Part shown: one piece after another, positions 57,469 through 64,000 of the stretch
Position numbering within the stretch: the first letter of the stretch is position 1
Layout of the letters: every line of letters starts with the position of its first letter
Assembly (NCBI RefSeq): GCF_018417475.1
Contig: NZ_CP054856.1
Location: 3,751,001-3,815,000, forward strand
Direction of reading: 5' to 3'
Length of the DNA stretch: 64,000 nt
From: Novosphingobium decolorationis
Lineage (GTDB): Bacteria > Pseudomonadota > Alphaproteobacteria > Sphingomonadales > Sphingomonadaceae
Made by a program: the position numbers and the translations under genes
The notes under the pieces: model-generated
Told to the model about the DNA's origin: nothing
What the model saw: only the letters and a program-made list of their open reading frames with translations
The model's database searches: none

Positions 57469-57555
57469 GCCCAGATGGCGGAATTGGTAGACGCACCGTC
57501 TTCAGGTGGCGGCGCTGGTAACGGCGTGGAGGTTCGAGTCCTCTTCTGGGCACCA
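57469..57555 (+). tRNA. tRNA-Leu (CAG)
   Basis: The gene is 87 bases including the encoded CCA. The acceptor stem GCCCAGA/TCTGGGC is complete, as are the GCG/CGC D stem, the anticodon loop TTCAGGT with CAG, a long variable arm, and a GGAGG/CCTCT T arm. It forms the left junction of the island that follows. Confidence 0.96.
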
Positions 57556-57586
57556 TTCACCTTTCCGCAGGTGATCGTAAGTAGCT

Positions 57587-57614
57587 AAAAAGTCCCGGGA
57601 AACCGGGGCTTTTT
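57587..57614 (+). terminator. Terminator after tRNA-Leu
   Basis: AAAAAGTCCCGG pairs with CCGGGGCTTTTT around a GAAA loop. The T-run makes it a good intrinsic terminator. Confidence 0.8.
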
Positions 57615-57645
57615 GCTTATATGGTGTCCGTGTCTGTTCGCCAGT

Positions 57646-57701
57646 AAAGGCCCCCAGTCGCGGCCACATGGGGGCCTTTTGGGGGCCTCGCTCGGGGGCC
57701 T
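57646..57701. other. Hairpin and GGGGGCCT repeats at the island end
   Basis: AAAGGCCCCC pairs with GGGGGCCTTTT (57646-57680) just after the integrase stop. The GGGGGCCT octamer occurs three times (57670, 57681, 57694). The hairpin is a likely terminator for the leftward integrase; the repeats could be integrase arm sites. Confidence 0.5.
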
Positions 57702-57705
57702 CTGA

Positions 57706-58893
57706 TCAGACCTTCCCAGCCTTCAGATCGTCGAGCCAGTCGCTCCACCACTGCATCATCTCAACGCGCTCCTTCCAGTAGAGCGTTCGGTTGTAGGTCG
57801 CGCTGACGGTGTTGCCGACCTTATGTGACAAGGCACGCTCGATTGCGTCCGGGTTCCACTTTCCGCTTTCGTTGAGCAATGAACTTGCCATCGTGCGGAA
57901 GCCATGGGCCGTCATCTTGCCTCCGTACCCGAGGCGCTTGAGGGCGCCGTTCAGCGTGTTCTCGGAAATCGGGCGTTCCCCCGAGTTAAACGCCGGAAAG
58001 ACATATGGACCGTTTCGCAGGGCGGCCATCTCCTCGATGATGGCAAGGGCCTGGGTTGAGAGTGGGACCTGATGGGGCTTGCGCATTTTCAGATCATCAA
58101 TTCGTGGAACCCACTGGGCGTCATCCAATTTCAGGTCAGCCCATCTCATCTGTCTGATTTCCCCTGGGCGCTGAAACAGGTGCGGGGAGATGCGCAAGGC
58201 TGCAAGCGTTGAAGGGTAGCCTGTGCAACGGTCGATGGCGCGCATTAGATCCGCGACTTGGCCCACGTCGATAATTGCCGGGATGTGCGTGACCTGAGGT
58301 GTTCGAAGTGCGCCTCGGAGCTGCGTGGCCGGATTGGTTTGGGCGCGGCCGGTGGCAATGGCATAGCTGAAGACCTCACCTGCTATCGATCTTAGTCGTC
58401 TGGCAGTCTCTCGCTTGTCCTTCGCCTCTACCTGCTGGATTGCTGTGAGGAGTTCGGGAACAGAGATGTCATTAACTGGGGCGCTGCCGATCGCCGATTT
58501 CAGGTGATTGAGCAGCCAGTTCTTCTTGCTGATGGTGGTGTCTGCCAAGCCATCAGCCTGGCGTTTGTCCAGAAATTCGTCAGCGAGAACAGCAAACGTA
58601 TGTCTGGCTTCGCGTCGTGCTGCGGACTTCGCCTTCTTTCGCTCGCGGGAGGGGTCGAGGCCATCCTGCAGCGTGGCACGGGCCTCATCGCGTAACTCGC
58701 GCGCTTTTTTGAGCGAGACGTCTGGCCACGGGCCGAAACTCAGTTTGCGTTCGACGCCATGGTGGCGAAACTTCATACGCCAAAGCTTGGCTCCTGTGGT
58801 TTTGACGAGAAGGTATAGGCCTTTCTCATCGAATAGTTTCCAGTCTTTCGTACGTGGGCGCGCGTTTTTGATTGTCGTGTTGGTAAGGGGCAT
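57706..58893 (-). CDS. int: Tyrosine-type site-specific integrase (DUF4102/P4-like)
   Basis: The 395-residue protein has the N-terminal DUF4102-type domain (FDEKGLYLLVKTTGAKLWRMKFRHHGVERKLSFG), a SAM-like core-binding domain, and a catalytic domain with Arg in FQRPGEIRQMRW, His-x-x-Arg in AHGFRTMASS and the nucleophile Tyr in VSATYNRTL. It recombines attP with attB at the 3' end of the tRNA-Leu next to it. The start at 58893 lies just before the family's first conserved residues. Confidence 0.95.
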   Translation of the reverse strand: MPLTNTTIKNARPRTKDWKLFDEKGLYLLVKTTGAKLWRMKFRHHGVERKLSFGPWPDVSLKKARELRDEARATLQDGLDPSRERKKAKSAARREARHTFAVLADEFLDKRQADGLADTTISKKNWLLNHLKSAIGSAPVNDISVPELLTAIQQVEAKDKRETARRLRSIAGEVFSYAIATGRAQTNPATQLRGALRTPQVTHIPAIIDVGQVADLMRAIDRCTGYPSTLAALRISPHLFQRPGEIRQMRWADLKLDDAQWVPRIDDLKMRKPHQVPLSTQALAIIEEMAALRNGPYVFPAFNSGERPISENTLNGALKRLGYGGKMTAHGFRTMASSLLNESGKWNPDAIERALSHKVGNTVSATYNRTLYWKERVEMMQWWSDWLDDLKAGKV

Positions 58894-59051
58894 CGTTGTC
58901 CTGCCTGGCATGAAACATCAGGGAAAGGGCGGTGCTGCGAGGGGACGGTCGAAGTGGCTGGCGCCGCAGGGGCGCCATTTCCACCTCGCCGTGGCAGCGA
59001 GATCAACGATTTGGAGAATGAGAATTAGAGCGAGATCGAAGTGTTGCGCCT

Positions 59052-59231
59052 TCAGGCTGCAGCGAGGTTCTCTTCCTGAAAGCGCAGAAGTGCAGAGTGG
59101 GAAATGCGGCGTACGCTGCCAATGATGATAAAACGAAGTTCGCCTGTATTCATCAGTTCGTATAGCTTCGTGCGGCCTACTCGCAGTATCGAGCAGGTCT
59201 GATTGACCGTGTAGTACTGAATTTTTTCCAA
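59052..59231 (-). CDS. Excisionase-like HTH protein (MerR/AlpA type)
   Basis: The 59-residue protein reads YYTVNQTCSILRVGRTKLYELMNTGELRFIIIGSVRRI, an HTH_17-type winged helix like those of excisionases. The start is a TTG with GGAGG 6 bases upstream; an ATG 20 codons earlier lacks such a site. It lies upstream of the integrase on the same strand and probably controls its direction. Confidence 0.8.
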   Translation of the reverse strand: MEKIQYYTVNQTCSILRVGRTKLYELMNTGELRFIIIGSVRRISHSALLRFQEENLAAA

Positions 59232-59332
59232 GATTTGCCTCCATTTGTTGGTGGAAGCTGTTCCTATATGCACGCGAATGAGCGTGGGCAAACACTGTGT
59301 CGGGGTTCAGCCTAGACTAACCCGAAGAAAGT

Positions 59333-59764
59333 TCAGCGAACTTCTTGCTGGCTTGCATGTAGCGAGATCGCTGGCCAGATGTCCTCGATCATGGCGTCGC
59401 TCAGCACGTCTGCGCCGACATGCGTCCATGCCGGGGCGTCCTGCTGCCAAGTGAGGGCGTCTACATCCATCGTTGGACCCTTGATCATATCCCAGGGGTG
59501 CTTGTCGTCGTTCGGTCTGGCGTAGCGGATGCGGAAATGCATCGGTACCTTGTGGCCGATGAAGTCCAGTGTGCCTTCAAGGATGAACGAACCGGTCTGG
59601 CAGGCCCCGTCGTATCCTTCTAGCATGTCATCGAAGTCAGGTTTGGGGCTGGGTTCGTCGAGTGACAGGTCCAGAGCCTTCAAGAGGGCTCGAGTTTCCC
59701 GTGCCGGGGCATCTCGGTTCAGACGGCGAACGAGTTCGTAGGTGAGGTAGTGGGGAAGCTTCAT
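59333..59764 (-). CDS. Unknown island protein
   Basis: The 143-residue protein has no membrane segment. Parts such as SFILEGTLDFIGHKVPMHFRIRYARPNDDKHPWDMI suggest a beta-rich fold, and a helical N-terminus precedes it. No family recognised. A longer start 14 codons upstream is possible. Confidence 0.6.
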   Translation of the reverse strand: MKLPHYLTYELVRRLNRDAPARETRALLKALDLSLDEPSPKPDFDDMLEGYDGACQTGSFILEGTLDFIGHKVPMHFRIRYARPNDDKHPWDMIKGPTMDVDALTWQQDAPAWTHVGADVLSDAMIEDIWPAISLHASQQEVR

Positions 59765-59850
59765 GTTCGTGTCCTTCCAGCGCGCGTGGCATGGCAAGCG
59801 GCGCATGGTGCGCCACGGCCGAGAGGTCGGCGATTTTCGTGTGGGTGTGG

Positions 59851-60135
59851 TCAGGCTGTTGCGAGACGCTGCAGATCGTCGAGGATCGTCAACTTCTGGA
59901 CCGAGGTTCGATCCTGTCCATGCAACTGCTGTTCCCAGAGTAATTCGAGCTTGCGAAGGACGCCCGCAATGTTCGGCGCAGGAAGATCGACCAGAGCGTC
60001 TTCGGCCGCAGCCAGGCGGTCTTGAAGCTCTCGGTCGTTATCCGGCGCGCTATCAAGCTGTTGAAGAAGCGTGTCGATAGTGGAAGCGGCACTGGCCCAA
60101 GCCAGGGCCACGCTGCTAGTCGGCGTGTCAGCCAT
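59851..60135 (-). CDS. Unknown helical island protein
   Basis: This 94-residue acidic, leucine-rich protein is likely all helix (ASTIDTLLQQLDSAPDNDRELQDRLAAAEDALVDL, then VLRKLELLWEQQL). No domain recognised. It lies before a gene-free stretch on the same strand as the other island genes. Confidence 0.6.
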   Translation of the reverse strand: MADTPTSSVALAWASAASTIDTLLQQLDSAPDNDRELQDRLAAAEDALVDLPAPNIAGVLRKLELLWEQQLHGQDRTSVQKLTILDDLQRLATA

Positions 60136-60595
60136 TGAGTCGTCTCCGATTAAGACGGTTGATGGTCAGGCCCGGCTGGAGGTTGCCGCCTCTGGTCGGG
60201 CCGTCGGTGATTATGGGAGCCTGCGAGTCTTGGCGCAAGGCGCGTGAGCTGCTCCTCGGGAATTTTTTCTAACAGGATTAATCTGAATGATCGGCGTTGC
60301 CACCGGGGGCATAACTTAGCTGAAGGTGCAGGTGTCGGCCCACTGCGCAGCGCTCCCGTGGACGATGTCGAAAGTGCTCGGCCCTTCGTCGGGGGGGGGG
60401 CTCTATTGCGTCGCCGGAGCGTAGCAGCGCCTCGAAGCCATAGATGTGCAGGGGCAGGTGGTAACTACCGCCAGGATGCCTTGTTGGTTGACGTTGAATG
60501 TTCGGTGTTCATGCCCCTTAGGTGCCAGTGTCGCTCGGGGGCTGCAAGCGAGTCGGAGGCGTCTAGCTAGGCTAAACCCCAAAAAAGGTAGGGGG

Positions 60596-60724
60596 AATTA
60601 ATATTAGATTTTCTGAAACCCCAATCCCCCATAGGCAAAACTTTTTTTGGTCTAAAAGTAGGTTATAGAGGAAAAAAAGTTTTCCTTTAGAGGGAATGGG
60701 TCCCCGTTAGATCTAATATTAATT
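60596..60724. repeat. 129-bp AT-rich imperfect palindrome
   Basis: AATTAATATTAGAT at 60596-60609 is matched by its exact complement at 60711-60724. Inside, further arms pair in order (CCCCAATCCC with its near complement, then AGGCAAAACTTTTTTT with AAAAAAAGTTTTCCT). The whole can fold as one long hairpin. It lies in the 832-base gap 60136-60967, which otherwise holds no gene I can support. The very high AT content stands out in the GC-rich surroundings. Confidence 0.75.
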
Positions 60725-60967
60725 CATCGCCGCCAGCAGCCGGAACCCCACTGGCAAATCGCCCGCTGGTTCTGCTCTAATTTGGACTCACGAGGCCGCA
60801 GAGGGCGTCTAAGAGAGCACGATGTGTCATTGTCGCCTGGCCATGGACAAGCCCTCTACTGCGCTGAAATCGGCGCCATTCCGCTCGTGTTCGTAAGTAT
60901 CTTTATGGCGAGCTTGAATTTCCAGACCAGGTAACCTGATACTCGATGCGGAGAAAAATCCGGTGGA

Positions 60968-61465
60968 TTAGCGCTGCGTAACGAGCAGTCGAAAGCCGAG
61001 GGGCAATTCTCCTGTCCATTGCAGGCCTTGGTTCTGGATCGTCCAGATTGATCGGCTCGAGCAGGCGTATGTCCGCGCCAGACTGGCTTTCGTATGGCCA
61101 ACCTTCAGATCATCAAGGATTTTGAGCTGGCATAGGAGCGGGATTGGACTCGACTGCCCACCGGGGCGAAGCTTCGATAGCCTGATCGCGTCATCACGCG
61201 TCGCGCTCATCCAGTTCGCGGTGACCATGTCGGCCAGGTTCTCGAAGTCTGCCAGGTATCGTCGCGCCGCGACAATCGTGCTCCAGCTGCTGCGGAGGTT
61301 GCGGACATGATACTGTATATGGAAGCCAGGCATGGCAAGCCAGATCGCCAAGTCTTCACGCACGTCGTCGGGAAACTCTGGTGTATTCCAACCGCGACGC
61401 GCGATCCACTCGCGGCAGCGGCTCTGACTTCCGTCCGGATCCAATAGTCCTGCATGGTAGAGCAC
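60968..61465 (-). CDS. Unknown protein with C-terminal helix-turn-helix-like segment
   Basis: The 165-residue protein starts at GTG. The N-terminal part has REWIARRGWNTPEFPDDVREDLAIWLAMPGFHIQYH, then a tryptophan-rich middle. LDDLKVGHTKASLARTYACSSRSIWTIQNQGLQW near residue 120 resembles a helix-turn-helix of the transposase/resolvase kind. Function unknown. It lies next to the long palindrome. Confidence 0.55.
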   Translation of the reverse strand: MLYHAGLLDPDGSQSRCREWIARRGWNTPEFPDDVREDLAIWLAMPGFHIQYHVRNLRSSWSTIVAARRYLADFENLADMVTANWMSATRDDAIRLSKLRPGGQSSPIPLLCQLKILDDLKVGHTKASLARTYACSSRSIWTIQNQGLQWTGELPLGFRLLVTQR

Positions 61466-61700
61466 GCGGGGGCCTTTCCTTCAGCTTTGCCTATGCGTGA
61501 TGTTTCCTGTTCGCCTGGCTCAAGCCAGCGCCTGCCAAGTCGCCGATAAATTTCCATCTTGCCGCCAGATGGCACCGACTGCCACCGCAAACGTGGCTGG
61601 TGCGCAGAGGTCCCGTTCGATTTAAGGGCGAGACGTGTGAGGGCAGACCTGACCGAGGCTATGGTGCCTGCGGTTGGCTCGCCTTCGGTTCGATAACGAG

Positions 61701-62414
61701 TGACGTGCTCCCCAGATTGTTACCATTCAGAGGTAGAGTCTCGCTCCTTCATGATTGATGTTTGATGGGATGGCAACGTGTCTGGGGGCATGCCCCCAGA
61801 CACGTTCGCTGGCGATCTCGGCGGGGGTCTTCCCGCCCAGTTTCGAGTGTGGTCTGACCGTGTTGTAGTTGTGCTGCCAGGCAGCCAGCACGAACCGGGC
61901 ATGGGCCAGTGAGGTGAACAGGGTCTCGTTGAGGCATTCGTCGCGCAGACGGCCATTGAAGCTCTCCACGAAGCCGTTCTGCATCGGCTTGCCCGGCGCG
62001 ATGTAATGCCACTCGACATGCCGCTCCTGCGACCAGCGAAGGATGGCCGACGAGGTCAGTTCGGTGCCATTGTCGCTGACTACCGTGTGCGGCTTGCCGC
62101 GCATCCCGATCAGGCTGGTCAGTTCCCGGGCCACCCGTGCGCCTGACAGCGATGTATCAGCCACCAGCGCCAGGCATTCCCGCGAGAAGTCATCGACCAC
62201 GCACAGGATGCGGAAGCGCCGACCGCAGATCAGGCTGTCGGAGACGAAGTCGAGCGACCACCGCTGGTTCAGCCCATCCGGCAGCACCATTGGTCTGCGC
62301 GTTCCCAGCGCCCGTTTGCGCCCGCCACGGCGGCGCACCCGCAACCCTTCCTCGCGGTAGATGCGCAGCAGCTTCTTGTGGTTGGGCTTCATGCCTTCCC
62401 GCGCCAGGAGGCAT
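61701..62414 (-). mobile_element. IS3-family fragment (3' part)
   Basis: The element end TGACGTGCTCCCC is at 61701; from it, leftward-reading orfB extends to about 62414, where the similarity stops. The other half of the IS is missing. The left border is placed from the recognised start of the truncated gene and is accurate only to about 10 bases. Confidence 0.75.
61727..62414 (-). pseudogene. IS3-family transposase OrfB, truncated at its N-terminus
   Basis: The remaining 220 residues hold the integrase catalytic core: [13 protein letters not shown] with the first Asp, [11 protein letters not shown] with the second, and the Glu in [18 protein letters not shown]. They end with [19 protein letters not shown]. 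The N-terminal HTH part and orfA are gone. A start codon at 62392 remains, so a partial protein could be made but would not be functional alone. Confidence 0.85.
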
Positions 62415-62805
62415 ACAGGTGCTGCAGATCATAGATCCCTATTGTTGCGCTCAGGAAGATGCTCGCCGCAGGCTGGTTGATTTCATTGCGCGCTTTGACA
62501 AAGCTGCGGACTCGATTGGGAAAGTGCATGTCGTCAGCTTCGATGCTGACTCCTTGCGAGACAGCTATGAAAGCAATGAGGAACAGTGTGGCGACATCGA
62601 GAGGAAAGTGGCCGCCAAGCTGCCAAACACCAACTTCCATCATGCCCCGAGATCTCGCAGAGGGACTGGCGATCTGCACGATCGCAGAGTCACCGCCACG
62701 TTCGCGGATGGAAGCCGGGTGATCTGGGATCTGGGTCGCGGCATCGATGGTATCATGTCGCCGCGCTTCGGATGCGTTGTTAATGCTACGGTTGAACAGT
62801 CGTAA
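62415..62805 (+). pseudogene. C-terminal fragment resembling the MITD1 phospholipase D-like domain
   Basis: About 129 codons without a start remain after the IS3 border. [23 protein letters not shown] at the beginning and DLHDRRVTATFADGSRVIWDLGRGIDGIM near the end recall the MITD1 C-terminal domain, whose signature is an HDR...GRG(L/I)D stretch. In bacteria, similar domains occur on genes in islands and conflict systems. The 5' end was lost at the IS3 junction. Confidence 0.5.
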
Positions 62806-63497
62806 CGCCGGTCTTGGCGCTACGATTTCGCATCCAGGGGCATCCACCGTGGAGGCGGTGTGGCCCCGGCGATCAATGATTTCCCATTGCGGAGAAAGGC
62901 CTCGATTAGGGAGTTGCATGGCCTAGGAGAGATCGCTGGGTCTGGTAGTGGTCACCCCCTTCCCATTGCCTAAACCGAAGCCCTCTGCATCTAGCAGTCC
63001 ACTCATGAAGGCGAAGGCAGTAGGCTTCGGTTGGCCTTGTACGCTTTCATCATCGAGATCGAATTGGATCTCAGCGCAGACGCGAGTTTACCGCCAGCTT
63101 GGTCTGTTAGAAGGGTGGCACCCTTTATGAACGCCAGGGCTCGGGGCGCACGCGATGGCCCCTCATTTGTCGCGAAAAAATTTTTGCCATTTTTGGGTGG
63201 AGGATGATCCGAGTTTGCCAGGCGGGCTACTTCGATGCCAGCTCATCACGGTCATCAGAGGCTGCGTTCGAGGGCGATTTGGGTTCGCATAGTTAGAGGC
63301 CGCGATTGCCTTGAGTAAGGCTACTTCTGCCTTGAATGTGTTCGACTTTTCCGATTTTTCTAAGTACTTGTAGGAGTGCGAAGGGGGCTTCCCCACTGAT
63401 CAGGATATGCTTGGTGCAGACGTCCCGAGGGACGAATATGGAGGTGGCCGTGTAGCTTGCCTGATGCGACACGGCACGAGGCGGGATGAGCATTTTG
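62806..63497. other. Gene-free stretch before the restriction gene
   Basis: No coding frame with credible composition was found. There are short AT-rich tracts (near 63170-63200, where AAAAAATTTTT forms a small palindrome) that may belong to a promoter of the following gene. Confidence 0.4.
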
Positions 63498-64000
63498 ATG
63501 GCTGACACGTTTTTTCAATCACCTATCCTGAACTCGCCCTATGAGGAGCCGTCGCGCCACTGGGATCTTGATGAGAACGGACAGCCGACTACCGAGATCG
63601 TCAGCCACAGGCGCAAGAGCGCTTTGGTCTCGCCAATTCCAAAGGCCAAGAAGGTCCGAGGAAAGGCTGCGCAGCAGGGGGAACTGCTGGCAGATGAGAT
63701 GGGGCAGGAGTACAATCCGACTGAAGTCATAAATGGCATACGCTCGGCCGTGGAAAGCTGGCGTAACCTTCCAGAGAGCCAGTGGCAGGTGACGCCTTCT
63801 ACAGCCCGGTTACTCCGCCATTGGCGTACTCATGATTTCGTCAACCAGAAACCCTTCTTCTGCCAAGTCGAAGCAGTGGAGACTGTGATCTGGTTGACGG
63901 AAGTCGCGCCGAAGTCATCGCAACAAGGGCGTCGTTTCTGGTCTCACCTTGAGGCAGCGAACGCAGCTTCGAACCCGGATCTGATGCGCCTTGCGCTCAA
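63498..64000 (+). CDS. Type III-like restriction endonuclease/helicase (N-terminus; runs off window)
   Basis: The first 167 codons match the N-terminus of large DEAD-box restriction subunits: DTFFQSPILNSPYEEPSRHW, GELLADEMGQEYNPTEVINGIR, then FFCQVEAVETVIWLTEVAP and RFWSHLEAANAAS. The helicase and nuclease motifs should lie downstream of the edge. The start at 63498 has a GGATGAG-like sequence upstream; an ATG four codons earlier (63486) is possible. It marks the island as carrying a defence cargo. Confidence 0.82.
   Translation, partial: MADTFFQSPILNSPYEEPSRHWDLDENGQPTTEIVSHRRKSALVSPIPKAKKVRGKAAQQGELLADEMGQEYNPTEVINGIRSAVESWRNLPESQWQVTPSTARLLRHWRTHDFVNQKPFFCQVEAVETVIWLTEVAPKSSQQGRRFWSHLEAANAASNPDLMRLAL

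Noticed and set aside
60244..60570. 108-codon plus-strand frame in the gap before the palindrome
   Set aside because: Composition is not protein-like (Cys, Arg and Ser runs) and there is no ribosome-binding site or neighbour support.
62389..62919. 176-codon minus-strand frame opposite the MITD1-like fragment
   Set aside because: The plus strand translates into a coherent domain; the minus product has no pattern and crosses the IS3 border.
63163..63396. 77-codon minus-strand frame before the restriction gene
   Set aside because: Basic, low-complexity translation without a start signal; a second overlapping frame (63293-63508) is equally weak.

Overview
The window is GC-rich bacterial DNA that reads like a sphingomonad (Alphaproteobacteria, order Sphingomonadales; a Novosphingobium-like genus is my best guess). 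The basis is the style of the genes: many TonB-dependent receptors with A-rich signal peptides, GTG/ATGA-coupled minus-strand operons, a FadL/FadD/FadB/FadE fatty-acid cluster, metX-metW, and insertion sequences typical of that order. This is inference from gene content, not a database match.

Layout. (1) 1-10.4 kb: a transport and catabolism block. A PaiB-like regulator, a PepSY membrane protein and a beta-propeller protein (cut by the left edge) run leftward. A MocR-type regulator runs divergently, followed by a Tat-exported YtcJ-like amidohydrolase, a siderophore-type TonB receptor and an HSL-family esterase. (2) 10.4-22.3 kb: an accessory region with a tRNA-like relic, a helix-turn-helix/ParA fusion with a coupled partner, and small unknown genes. 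One gene here is cut into three pieces by an IS21 and an IS66 element, and an IS5 element sits inside a copy of a local intergenic repeat. Both the IS21 and the IS66 transposase genes are frameshifted. (3) 22.3-35.2 kb: a TonB receptor and a beta-oxidation cluster (tesB, MerR regulator, fadD, fadL on the minus strand; thiolase, fadB-type fusion and fadE-type dehydrogenase on the plus strand). (4) 35.3-41.2 kb: a minus-strand operon joining an outer-membrane channel lipoprotein and an HlyD adaptor to the osmoregulated periplasmic glucan genes opgG and opgH. (5) 41.4-45.4 kb: yjbQ, a membrane cytochrome b with a molybdopterin oxidoreductase, and a Na+/alanine symporter. (6) 45.4-57.2 kb: housekeeping genes. 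These include wecB-wecC (UDP-ManNAcA), a spermidine-synthase-like protein, dcd, a transglutaminase, hisC-tyrA, metX-GNAT-metW, a GST and an NDUFA9-like protein. (7) 57.47-64 kb: a genomic island integrated at a tRNA-Leu(CAG) gene. It has an integrase, an excisionase-like HTH, unknown genes, a 129-bp AT-rich imperfect palindrome, an IS3 fragment, a gene fragment resembling the MITD1 C-terminal domain, and the start of a type III-like restriction/helicase gene that leaves the right edge.

The most interesting leads are the glucan-synthesis/efflux operon, the pseudoknot-capable leader of metX, the large palindrome in the island, the HTH-ParA fusion with two helically phased repeats upstream, and two families of intergenic repeats that I could align by eye.
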